This document shows, piece after piece, positions 1-8,755 of a DNA stretch of 64,000 nt. Origin of the DNA: Endomychus coccineus (Eukaryota > Arthropoda > Insecta > Coleoptera > Endomychidae); NCBI GenBank assembly GCA_958510875.1, contig OY294070.1:42794306-42858305 (forward strand). The letters are read 5' to 3'. The first letter of the stretch is position 1. Every line of letters starts with the position of its first letter. The notes below the pieces were generated by a model that was not told the origin of the DNA, ran no database searches, and saw only the letters and a list, made by a program, of their open reading frames with translations. The position numbers and the translations under genes are program-made.

Positions 1-719
1 AAGAAAAGTTGAGGTGATTCGCAGCTAAATGGTTGAAAGAAAATATTTTATTTTATTGCAAGAAAATGTTGCCTGTTATAAAGATGTGAATTTTATTCCA
101 CACATTTACCCAACCCGGTATACACATACACACACAGATAACATCTCAGAAATAGTCTAGATGGATTCAGGAAGACTCAAAACAGATATTACAGTGGAAA
201 AATGTTATAGGCCGAATATAAGACCCTTATACTACGCACAGTGAGGGAAGTAAAAATAGAATGTTTTTTTATAATAGTTAAATGTAAAAATTGTTCAATC
301 TAGTTTGATAAATTATCTCAGTTTTATTCTTTTTTAATAACGGGCCGTTCTTTTGGTGCATTCTGTATTTGACTATAAACATCTTAAAGTTTTCTACATT
401 CATTCATACTTTTGTATCGTTTTGGAGATAACACGCTGGTAAATAGAAGTGCTTTTATTATATCAGTATGATAAATTAATATTTTTTTTTATGGAATACT
501 CCTCGAAAAATTACAAATGATTCGTCCCTGCTAGTATAGAATCAATGTCAAAATTAACTTATACGTAGTCAACTGAAGTTAGTAGTTATTCAAATGATTC
601 ATTTCACATCTGGAATATATTTTCGAAATCAATAGAAACGTCTACTAAGAAAATGATAAACAATAAATGTTAAGTCCTTACAGAACTCGAAACAAAATCT
701 TAATTAATTTTACAAAAAG
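1..719. other. AT-rich DNA without recognisable features
   Basis: I see no open reading frame of note, no inverted repeat and no match to the other elements of this window. The stretch includes a short CA-rich run near 120-140. Confidence 0.5.
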
Positions 720-781
720 AAGGTATAAATAAAGAAACAATCACTCTTTTCACTCAAAACGCTGTTAAAGTACTGAGGACA

Positions 782-808
782 TTTCCTCTACCAAGTAGCT
801 ATCATCAG
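782..808 (-). ncRNA. degenerate hammerhead-like motif
   Basis: Read on the minus strand, CTGATGA (802-808) and GAAA (782-785) frame a region corresponding to stem II of the intact motif at 3,429-3,455. Stem II has lost part of its pairing here, so activity is unlikely. Confidence 0.4.
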
Positions 809-888
809 AGTAAAACCTGGGTGAAAGGTCTTCAGAACTATTTTTAGTAGATAAGGGTGATTGTTTCTTATTTATTGTGTATAGTGTA

Positions 889-929
889 TCCACAGTGTGA
901 ACTGTCTTATAAAGAGTTCACACTGTGGA
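889..929. repeat. perfect 15-bp hairpin
   Basis: The arm TCCACAGTGTGAACT (889-903) is exactly mirrored by AGTTCACACTGTGGA (915-929) around an 11-base loop. It lies at the centre of the palindromic terminal-repeat remnants. Confidence 0.85.
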
Positions 930-1100
930 AATATTATAACACTATAGATAAGAAATAATCACCCTTATCCACTGAATATACTATTTAAGTACTTCCGGCA
1001 ACCAAGTAGCCATAATCAGAGTAAACTAAATTGTAATTCAAAATGTCCCTATTTGAATACTGTTTGGGGATAATAATGTAAACAATGGGTTACCCTCAGC

Positions 1101-2692
1101 TAGTGTTGCTCAAATGCAAGAACAAGACGAGACTTAGCCAGTCTTGGTCTTGGTCTTGCGCCAATACACCTTGGTCTTGGTCTTGGTATTGCGCTTCCTG
1201 TCTTGGTCTTGGTCTTGCAGCACGAGTCTCGCAAGTCTCGCAATTACCTATTAGTGTTTGTTTTTCATTTTTATTTCAACCTTTTCATGTTGGCACAATT
1301 TACACAGAGCAATTTGGGATGCATGAATTATTTCGAAAAACTCATCAAATTAGCTTTTAGGTCTTTTGATCTATAACTCCAACTCTCACCACTCCGACTA
1401 GAACTATTTGAATCTCCGTCACTCATGTCAAATTGTAAACGTGATAAGTTTTCCGAGAACAACAAGGGTTAGAGTAAAAACAATTATTACATTAGACTCG
1501 AAGCAAAGCTCAATTGGGAATGACTGAAATTGAAATAAATACTATTATTTATAATCCATTCGCTTAGATAGTGTCGCCTTGTACCGCGCCGCCTTGGCAC
1601 GTGCCGGCTCTCATTAAAGGTTGCCGCCGCAAATCGAAGGATGCCGCATGCGGCCTACAGACGCATGGCATTGTAGCGTCCTGCTTTTCTCTCTTATACC
1701 TACCTCATCATTATAAGTTAGATTTCAAATTGGTTTGTAAGATCTCTTTTTCGGTCTGTAACTTTTGAAATATTAAGAAAATAAACATTTTCTCGGTAAC
1801 ATACTACATATAATTTGATTACGCTTTATTCTATATAGTTTATTTTTCGTTTTTATTATTTTCATATCTTTATTTCTTTTCATACTATATTTAATATATC
1901 CTTTTTTATTTACTTATTCGAACTGCGTAAATTCCCCCTTCAACGAAAATGCACTGATAGTCATTTATATCTCTACTTAAAAAAAAAATCGATGGTGGAA
2001 GTCGTTACTTCATGGTAATTTAACATTTTGATCATATGAAAGAATAACTACTTTGTTTTTATACCACTTTTATCAATAATAACGTGAAAAAGTAACTATA
2101 GTTTCAACACCGAAGTGCAAACAATTAGAAAATTATGAAGAAGTCAATGAAACAGTTCAAGTATAAATAGAGTAGAGTAAAGTAGGGTTGAGGAAAGTAC
2201 AATATTACACAGTGAACATAGCAACAATTTGTGAATTGGTGTGATTATAATTTAATATTCTAAGAATTATTTAAAGAGCGCTTTGAAAGACAGTACAGTA
2301 TTACATAGTAAGCAAGGTAACAATTTGTGAATTAGTGTGATTATAATTTAATATTCTAAGAATTATTTTAAGTTAATCTGTACTTTACGTTTTCCTATTT
2401 TCTGCCTATTTTCTTCTTCAAAATTTTATGTACTAGTGCTTCCTTTTATTTTGTTTCGTTTGTTTTCTATGTATCAATTTCTTGTATTATAAATTATGCT
2501 CCCTGGAAAGACACTCATTAACTAACTGCAAGACGCAAGAGTCTCGCAGGCTTAGTCTTGTTCTTGCTCAAATCTTGCACGGTCAGTCTTGGTCTTGGTC
2601 TTGCTAAAATTACGCGGTCTTGGTCTTGGTCTTGCAAAAATGCAAGAACAAGACCAAGACTGCAAGACCAAGATCGATTTTGGGCAACACTA
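1101..2692. mobile_element. hAT-like non-autonomous DNA transposon
   Basis: The element starts TAGTGTTGC (1,101) and ends GCAACACTA (2,692). It is flanked by a perfect 8-bp direct repeat, CCCTCAGC, at 1,093-1,100 and 2,693-2,700. An 8-bp duplication with short inverted termini is the signature of the hAT superfamily. Both ends carry dense TCTTGG/CTTGGT repeats (about 1,138-1,225 and 2,540-2,670), which look like subterminal transposase-binding arrays. No transposase is recognisable, so it would depend on a partner elsewhere. It sits inside the minus-strand Penelope copy, whose sequence resumes on both sides, so it is the younger insertion. A GC-rich patch at about 1,572-1,665 is unlike the rest. 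Confidence 0.85.
2196..2369. repeat. tandem duplication, 96-bp period
   Basis: Two copies (2,196-2,273 and 2,292-2,369) share AATTTGTGAATT and a following TGTGATTATAATTTAATATT. They lie within the hAT-like element and differ at a handful of positions. Confidence 0.8.
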
Positions 2693-2699
2693 CCCTCAG

Positions 2700-3072
2700 C
2701 TGGAGATAAATCGGAATTAAATAAACTGCTTTTTTTCGTTTATACATTTCCAACCCATCTAAATTACCTAGATATTCGTCTGTACTGTGTTTTTAAAGTG
2801 ATGAGTTGATCAGTTTCCTTGAGAGATGGTGTGACCTGTATACAAAACATGTTCGGCTACCGCTGATTTTCAACATTATTTTTCTTTATATGGACAAAAT
2901 GTTCCTTATAACGAGTTAAAATGTTCCTTCTAGATTGACCCACATAGCATTTTGAACATGACTCACAATTGATTTCGTAAATCTCGGATTTGTCGAAATC
3001 GGAACAAACCAGTTTATAGATGTGAGAAAACCGTTTAGGCAACACCTTTGATAAAATTTCCGATTTCGACAA
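2700..3072 (-). pseudogene. Penelope-like GIY-YIG endonuclease fragment (minus copy)
   Basis: The frame 3,072-2,857 reads through a GIY-YIG-like core: EIYEINCESCSKCYVGQ, then RRNILTRYKEHFVHIKKNN. This matches the Penelope pattern of a Y..C..C..YVG.T/S.R.l..R..EH nuclease domain. After a stop at 2,857 the homologous sequence continues in other frames to about 2,700, including the equivalent of a K-SAVAEH segment. The reverse transcriptase that should precede it is missing, so this is a 5'-truncated copy, the usual fate of retroelements copied by target priming. The hAT-like insertion at 2,692 separates it from its terminal repeat. Confidence 0.8.
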
Positions 3073-3365
3073 ATCCGGGATTCACAAAATCCATTGCGAG
3101 TCTCGTTCAAAATGGTATGTTAGTCAAACTAGAAGGAACATTTAAACTCGTTATGAGGGACATTTCGCTCATATGAAGAAAAATAATGGTGAAAAATCAG
3201 CGGTAGCCGAAATATTCCAAATGCAGGTCACACCATTTTTCAAGAAAGTTTATCATTTTTAAAACACAGTACAGACAAATATCTAGGTAATTTAGAAGGA
3301 ATGGAAACGTATAAACGAAAAAGCATGTTGTTAAATTCCTCCAGCGGAAGGGTAAGAACCCCATG
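3060..3365 (+). pseudogene. Penelope-like GIY-YIG endonuclease fragment (plus copy)
   Basis: Translating forward gives DFDKSGIHKIHCESRSKWYV, then a stop inside an otherwise recognisable RRNI-TRYEGHFAHMKKNN and KSAVAE. It is a diverged homologue of the minus-strand copy at 2,700-3,072, in opposite orientation. Stop codons and a mutated second cysteine show it is dead. The reading continues to a METYKRKSMLLNSSSGR-like tail just before the terminal repeat. Confidence 0.75.
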
Positions 3366-3428
3366 TTTACATTATTATCCCCAGATAGTATTTAAACGTC
3401 TACATTGTGATTTATAATTTAGTTTTCT

Positions 3429-3455
3429 CTGATGATGGCTACTTGGTAGCCGAAA
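3429..3455 (+). ncRNA. hammerhead ribozyme-like core
   Basis: CTGATGA (3,429-3,435) is followed by a perfect 6-bp stem, GGCTAC/GTAGCC (3,437-3,442 with 3,446-3,451) closed by a TTG loop, and then GAAA (3,452-3,455). This is the conserved hammerhead catalytic core in the right order and spacing. It lies in the terminal repeat of a Penelope-like element, where such ribozymes are known. I could not establish stems I and III or the cleavage site convincingly: a very short stem III (AGG with CTT around positions 3,455-3,470) is possible. Activity is therefore unproven. Confidence 0.65.
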
Positions 3456-3530
3456 GGTCCTCAGTACTTTATTAGTGTTTTCAGTGGATAAGGGTGATTA
3501 TTTCTTATCAATTGTGTCTTATAGTTTACT

Positions 3531-4139
3531 AAAAGAAAAGCTTATTATAAAACGATTATGTTACACATTACCTTAAATATAGCGGAGTAAACAAGCCGTG
3601 GGTACAATGTCAATAAATTAAATCCTACACAGACGTTCACAAACTACTGAAAATGTGCATATTTGAACAACACTCAGATCTTGCCAGTTATCGGGACTGA
3701 TCGGAATGAGTACTTAGAAGGCAGAACAAACCGAATTTATGGACTAATTATTATTGTTCAAATCGTTCGGCGGAGTTACACACGTGGTTGTTAAATTTCA
3801 ACTTTATTGTTAGCGATTTCATGTGTTCCATTTGCAACAATTGATTTAGCGAACAGTTAATCATTTCCTTCTATACAGGATGTATTAATTTCAATACACT
3901 TTCAACGATACCAATTAGATGACTTCACTGAAAAACAATACACTATGCTATCAAAGTGATACTTCCTATTTCATCAATTACCTATGTTCTGATAAACTCA
4001 ATAGTCTGATCGTATTTTCATCGAATTACAGGAAAACTTCTTAGTTTCAGTATTTCTTCATATAATTTGGCTACAGTCGTCAAAATGTTGGCAAAAGTGG
4101 GCATTGTATTTTTTCTTAAGCTAACGTTTGGAGGATCAT
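3531..4139. other. AT-rich DNA, nothing recognised
   Basis: No element ends, repeats or coding similarity are apparent. Confidence 0.4.
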
Positions 4140-4400
4140 AGTCTAGGAGCTGGAGCGATATAGTGAGCCTGAATGAATACACTTTGGCACTACTGCTTAT
4201 TGGTGGAGAAAGGTTCAATGTACAATTGTTTTCACAGGCCGAATCGTATATAGTCCAAGCTGCAGCCACCTCAAATGTTGGACTTTTTTATAGCACCCAT
4301 TTTCGGAGTTGTTGCATATTGAAAAGCATCTAATAGTAGAGGGAATGAATGCAAGAACATCTTATTTTTTTGTATGGGATGGTGTAACGTGTAAATTCCA
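4140..4400 (-). repeat. old interspersed repeat, undisrupted copy
   Basis: Read on the minus strand, this matches the plus strand of 7,133-7,320 over about 190 bp, and then short stretches near 6,505-6,555 and 5,500-5,535. The second copy is thus the same repeat cut into three by two later insertions. A short open frame (4,018-4,269, minus) overlaps it but resembles nothing I know, and the other copy does not keep it open. The family is unidentified. Confidence 0.6.
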
Positions 4401-5489
4401 CTTAACGGCTTAGAAATGGCCGCTGTAGTACAATCGGTCATGGTTGTTCGGTGTCAGATCCGTAGTTACCGCTTCTATTTCGAGGTTGTTCTGTGAGACA
4501 TCGAAACGACGGAAAGAAAGAGAAAATGACGTTTACTTCTGGTCAAATCGTTCAAGCGGGAAGTCGTGTTGCTAGGTTATTTCAACAGGGAGGTGATACC
4601 AAGCTTATGTTTGGAACCAAATTCTGGGAATATTCTTCCGTTGAAAGCAAAGGCATCAATTACCAATTCGGATTGGTCACGTTTCAACGTGACTGGTTGT
4701 GGACTGAAGTAAAGTTTGTTATATTGGAAGGAAAACCCTATCGTGATAGAGGTGAATATCTTTGTAATTCCATTTGATTCATTCACTGACTTCAAGAATT
4801 AATTTGCCTTCACAGGTGGTATCTGACAGAACATAGGTTAGTCCTAATTTGTTCAACAATCGTTATGTATTTTGTTCATGTCTGTCTTCTGAGGACAATA
4901 GAACAATAGAGGTTTGAACATTTCGTGATTTCAGGGTCTTTTTTTTTGTGTTTATGTTGTGAAAAATTCAACAAGTGTATTGAGGTTGGCTTGAATCTGA
5001 TATGGAAAAATTACTTTAGAAGTTGCTGATTTACTTGTGATGTACAATCGTGGAAACTGTATTACAACTGTGGCAGGAGTCCCCTACATCAAGTAGGAAG
5101 TATTAATCCATAACCGAGCAAGTACAACATCTTATCCAGCACTCACCAGGTCAGGCTACCCGACTTTGGGTTTATGTAACATTTGAAATAATCATTGAGT
5201 ATTTGTATATTGTGTAAATTTAACTGTTCACTTTGATTTAATGATTTAAGCAATTACCTTCATCCATATTTTCAATTCATTCACTTCATATCTCATTAAT
5301 ATTAAGTTCTGTCATGAACTGTATCAACATTAGTATTTCAATTACTAGTAAATTTCAATAATTCTGGGTACAGGTCTTTTATTTTTTACTTTCAGGGTAA
5401 TTTAACCTGGGGACTTGAGTATTTGTATCCCCTAGTTACATACATAACTCACGACCGCCTTCACTGTAGCTGTCGGCAACCAAGTGATA
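4401..5489. other. unassigned region with one small ORF
   Basis: A 94-residue frame at 4,493-4,777 (plus) contains no motif I recognise and its reverse strand is also open, so I do not call it a gene. A few sequences near 5,455-5,535 look like a diverged continuation of the repeat at 4,140-4,440. Confidence 0.3.
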
Positions 5490-5539
5490 AAATAGAGCTT
5501 TTAGTTTATCCTTAAGTAAGAGTAATTTGTACCCTTACA

Positions 5540-6500
5540 ATGGATTTGAATGAAACATTTTGCATTCGCTTCATTTTTGGACGAATAAACAATGTTAACC
5601 TTCAGATTTTGGCAGTCCCACCCCCTCTTTATGCTAGAGGGGTTGTTAGCAACCCCATTTTATATCTCGCTGAGTTCTTAACCGAATTCGGAGCGTCCCA
5701 TTATTTGTATATTCTTAAACCGGATTGCTTACATGATGTACAGAAAATCATGAAGTATGAATTTTTACATGGAAAAATCCAGCTCTTTCACGAAATAAGT
5801 AGGGATGTTCACCCTCTCAATGTAAAAAGGGTTGAAAGTGAACATATGAATATACTTCTATCACGTAAATTGAATTTTCAACACTTTTTGTGTCCTGTCA
5901 ATTTTGCCTAAGATCGATAGAATGGCCCGAAAATGCATTTACAACTTTAGGGGTTGAGGAAAGTGGAGGGGGTGGTAAATGACATTGAAAATGGCCAATT
6001 CCTACAGAAACCTGAATTCAGAACATTTTTTTTATCTTGAAATTTTTCTCTAAAATCAAAATCATGGCTGCAAATGGCAATTTTAGATTTGCAGCGTGGG
6101 TGTAACTAAGAGGTCGGCTGAGAGATGGTTGACGATTGGTGATATATGACTCATAAAAGTAAGGTATTCTCATGCGAAATTGAATTTCCAACACTTTTGG
6201 TCTCCTGGTATTTTTCTCTAAAATCATCAGTTAGGCTACAAAATGAATTTTTTTTACCAACCATTTTGTAGCCGTCATTTTGAATTTTCGAAATTTCTCT
6301 TCGTATTCGTAATAGCTGACCCCTCTGAACTCCTGTATGTGAATTTGAAGGAATTCAGTTGAGAACTCAGGGAGATAGAAAATGGGGTTGCTAACAACCC
6401 ATCTAGCAAAAATAGGGGGTGCGACCGCCAAAATCTGAAGGTTAACAAAGTTTGTTGTTCCAAAAATGGAGTGAATGCCAAAGGTTTCATTCAAATCCAT
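5540..6500. mobile_element. foldback-like element with ~155-bp inverted repeats
   Basis: The left arm begins ATGGATTTGAATGAAAC (5,540) and the right arm ends with its inverse at 6,500. The arms (about 5,540-5,700 and 6,350-6,500) are roughly 85% alike by eye, including TTAACCTTCAGATTTTGGC in both. Open frames in the arms (5,540-5,911 plus; 6,231-6,500 minus) start with the same MDLNETF and come from the repeat arms. No transposase is recognisable. Inner parts contain a further short repeat of GAATTT(T/C)CAACACTTTT at about 5,872 and 6,182. Confidence 0.7.
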
Positions 6501-6558
6501 CCCATTAGAAAAAATTAAGAGATGAGGTTTTTTTTATACATTCATTTCCTCTACTATA

Positions 6559-7129
6559 ATTCTTATACATTTTTGCACCTAGTGCCAAGGTTTTTTATCG
6601 AGACAATTTCTTGGAGCTGGCCGGTTAATTCGGAATGCACGAACACAGTTTTTACCTGGTGAAAATACTTGTCATTATTGCCAGTTGTTGAAAAAACATA
6701 TCCCAGGCCATTATTTGGACCAAAAATGAACTTTTTGACCGCTTTACGGCTAAAACGGGTGCATTACGAATTCTTGGGGTTGAGGGAGGGATATTATTGG
6801 GAAAAAAGCATTGGCACTCATATTGGTTATTTTAGGACATCAAATTAACGTATTTGACATAGTGCCAAGGTATTTTGTCGCAATGCAACCGTTTTAGCAG
6901 TGAAGTGGTCAAAAATCCATTTTTGGCCTAAATAATGGCCAATTGCTGCGAAACTCCTCGATATAAACCTTGGCATGTGTTTTCTAAACAACTGGCAACA
7001 ATAACAAATATTTTCCACTAGGTTAGAAAATGTGTTCGTACTTTCCATTTAGCCTACTAAATTAACTGGCCAGCTCCAAGAAATTGTCTCGATAAAATAC
7101 CTTGGCACTAGGTGCAAATGTATAAGAAT
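6559..7129. mobile_element. palindromic MITE with TA flanks
   Basis: Both ends read ATTCTTATACATTT inward and are flanked by TA (6,557-6,558 and 7,130-7,131). The first 75 bp of each arm is almost identical, including TATCGAGACAATTTCTTGG and GAGCTGGCC. The similarity continues at lower identity to a centre near 6,840, so the whole element can fold. TA flanks suggest mobilisation by a Tc1/mariner transposase. Nothing is encoded. Confidence 0.8.
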
Positions 7130-7320
7130 TACATGCTTTTCAATATACAACTCCGAAAAAGGGTTCGTGAAATAAAAAAGTCCAAAATTTAAAGTGGAAA
7201 AGCCTGACAATACACGATTCGGCCTGTGAGAGCTATTGTACATTGAACCTTTCTCCATCAATATACAGTAGTGCCAAAGTGTATCCTATCAAGCCCACCA
7301 TATCGCTCTAGCTCCCAGAC

Positions 7321-7880
7321 AAAGGCAAAGGGATGCAGAACTCCAAAATGTTGTGGAAGGAGGTAGGCAATGGAATTTATCTTAAAAGTTTGAAGGATCA
7401 GGAAAGATCTCACTAGACAAAGGGATTCACAACTTCGCCGTTGAATAGAAATATGAAGTTCAGGTAAAAAGAAGTTAATACTTATTTCTCCTTTTGTAGC
7501 ATTATTTATGAATAAGGACTGTCCTAATTGCGAGAAAGCTTTTTATAGCCCACCTCAGGAGGCGCTGATGTTAGTCTATATTAGGAGTTACATAGTGAGT
7601 GTAAAAAAACAAATGTTTTGTTAAGAAGAGAGAGCTAAGAATATTAAGTCTCTTTCGCTGGTAATTTTTATAAACAATTCATTTGAATAATTTCCCTAAA
7701 CGGGAGTAATAATTTTTTAAATGAAATAAAACAGCTATTAGAAGTTTGATTTCTACTAATTTCATCATGTAATGGCTGATTATATTCAATTTTGAAATGG
7801 TAAATATATATCGGATTCATGACAATTATTTCGACATCTTTATCAAGTTCATCATAATCATCATCGTTTTGGAGGAGGTG
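7321..7880. other. unassigned AT-rich DNA
   Basis: No coding similarity or element ends were found. The last 50 bases (CATCATAATCATCATCG near 7,848-7,864) are probably the simple-sequence tail of the adjoining minus-strand LINE fragment. Confidence 0.35.
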
Positions 7881-8260
7881 GCTTATTCCCCAAATGCACT
7901 TAGGTCACTCAATTGGGCTCATTATGCCCCCCATGGTCAGAAGGCTATTGTATTCTAGCGGGTTTGTGGCCCGCCAGAAACTCAGGATATTGCCAGTGCT
8001 GGCTTTCATGAGTTCTTCTGGGAGCAGTTTTGATTCTCTCAAGTGTCGGTGCCTGAGGGAGACTAATGTTGGGCATTCCAACAGGATGCGAGAGGCAGTT
8101 TCTTCCGTTTCTCTGCATTCCCTACATGTTGGGTCATCTGTGATGCCCATAGTTTGAAGGTCGTGTGTGTTACAATTTCGATTTCGTGTTTCTGTTCGTT
8201 TCGGCGACGTTGGCATTTCAAACGAAATTGGTGCGATGAGGACGCTTTGTGTTAATACAA
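7870..8260 (-). pseudogene. non-LTR retrotransposon ORF2, C-terminal tail
   Basis: The frame 8,216-7,905 encodes MGITDDPTCRECRETEET, then ILLECPTLVSLRHRHL. This is the cysteine-rich C-terminal pattern (C-R-x-C-x-E-x-E-E-T ... CP-x-L ... R) found after the RNase H region in Jockey/R1/I-type LINE polymerases. The family's ORF2 is normally about 900-1,300 residues; only about 100 remain. Upstream (to about 8,260) the reading continues weakly. The 3' end runs to the GATGATTATGATGA-type sequence near 7,850-7,870, as expected for a 5'-truncated LINE. Confidence 0.7.
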
Positions 8261-8266
8261 TTAGTT

Positions 8267-8740
8267 CTAAGTAATCAGGTTATTGAAATAATAAGTCTTC
8301 TGATGATACGATACGAAAAGACTAAAATATAAAATATAAGTGTTAATGTGACCTATTTTTTGAGAGTTCAAGAATAGTCTTGCATTTGTTACGAATAATA
8401 GCTTTATCTTGAATCTTGTATTTTCAATATCAGTAATCAAATCCTCGGTAGGTAATTTCTTAGAATCAATTGCAAAATTTAAACCTTTATTTAACAAACT
8501 CATTTCCGTTTCATTGAAATTAATATCGGTTTTATTGTGAATAATGCTTATATTCTTAATTTCTTCTCTAGGAGAAGTCCGCCATAGAATTATATATATC
8601 TTAAGTTGAATCGTTTTAGATTGAAGAGTGTATTCATGAGTACTTCTACATACCTCTATCCAAAACATGATTGAACTTGAGATAAATATGCTTGAATAAT
8701 CGATGTATGGCCGGGCATGGAATCTCAAGTGGTGCAACAC
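8267..8740 (-). pseudogene. Penelope-like element, N-terminal ORF fragment
   Basis: An open frame of 157 codons. Its middle part, FNETEMSLLNKGLNFAIDSK followed by KLPTEDLITDIENTRFKIK, resembles the region just before the reverse transcriptase of Penelope-like elements (a short E...LL.KGL.F... block). An upstream HEYTLQSKTIQLKI segment also fits the N-terminal part of those proteins. The reverse transcriptase itself is absent. Ribozyme-like terminal remains of a Penelope element in the same orientation lie at 10,560-10,870. The Tc1/mariner-type element at 8,756-10,552 fills the gap, so the two parts probably belong to one interrupted copy. Confidence 0.6.
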
Positions 8741-8755
8741 ATTGTACGATACAAT

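Larger units (their letters stand above)
769..1080 (-). repeat. Penelope terminal-repeat remnants with internal inverted duplications
   Basis: Two minus-orientation copies of the terminal sequence are visible: 769-812 and 960-1,080. A short plus-orientation tail lies at 835-877. The tail sequence ATAAGGGTGATT appears at 850-861 and its inverse near 961-972, so 847-973 is an imperfect palindrome. Each terminal copy holds the hammerhead-like segment seen intact at 3,429-3,455, here mutated. The arrangement suggests repeated partial insertion of element ends, as Penelope elements often produce. Confidence 0.65.
720..3530. mobile_element. Penelope-like retroelement, two head-to-head degenerate copies
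   Basis: Two copies of the 3' part of a Penelope-like element face away from each other around a centre near 3,010-3,060. The minus-strand copy runs from about 3,072 down to 770 and is split by a hAT-like element at 1,101-2,692. The plus-strand copy runs from about 3,060 to 3,530. Both encode a GIY-YIG-like endonuclease region and both end in the same terminal sequence, which contains a hammerhead-like core. The outer arms (944-1,100 and 3,345-3,510) are clear inverted repeats of each other. Penelope-like elements are known to carry a C-terminal GIY-YIG nuclease and hammerhead motifs in their terminal repeats. No reverse transcriptase core remains here. Confidence 0.8.
5490..7320 (+). repeat. 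old interspersed repeat, copy split by two foldback elements
   Basis: The segments 5,500-5,539, 6,501-6,556 and 7,131-7,320 join to give the same sequence as the minus strand of 4,140-4,400. For example, CATTTCCTCTACTA before 6,557 and ATGCTTTTCAATAT after 7,131 are contiguous in the undisrupted copy. The intact copy thus acts as an empty-site reference for both inserted elements. Confidence 0.65.

Noticed and set aside
988..1016. Third hammerhead motif
   Set aside because: On the minus strand it reads CTGATTA and GGAA, so two core positions are mutated; kept only as a degenerate terminal-repeat copy.
1571..1768. GC-rich small frame as a host exon
   Set aside because: It lies within the hAT-like element and shows no similarity that I can name.
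4493..4777. 94-codon open frame as a gene
   Set aside because: Open on both strands, no motif, and no related copy in the window.
7894..8157. 87-codon plus-strand frame
   Set aside because: It is the reverse of the LINE C-terminal tail, whose Cys-rich motif reads on the minus strand.
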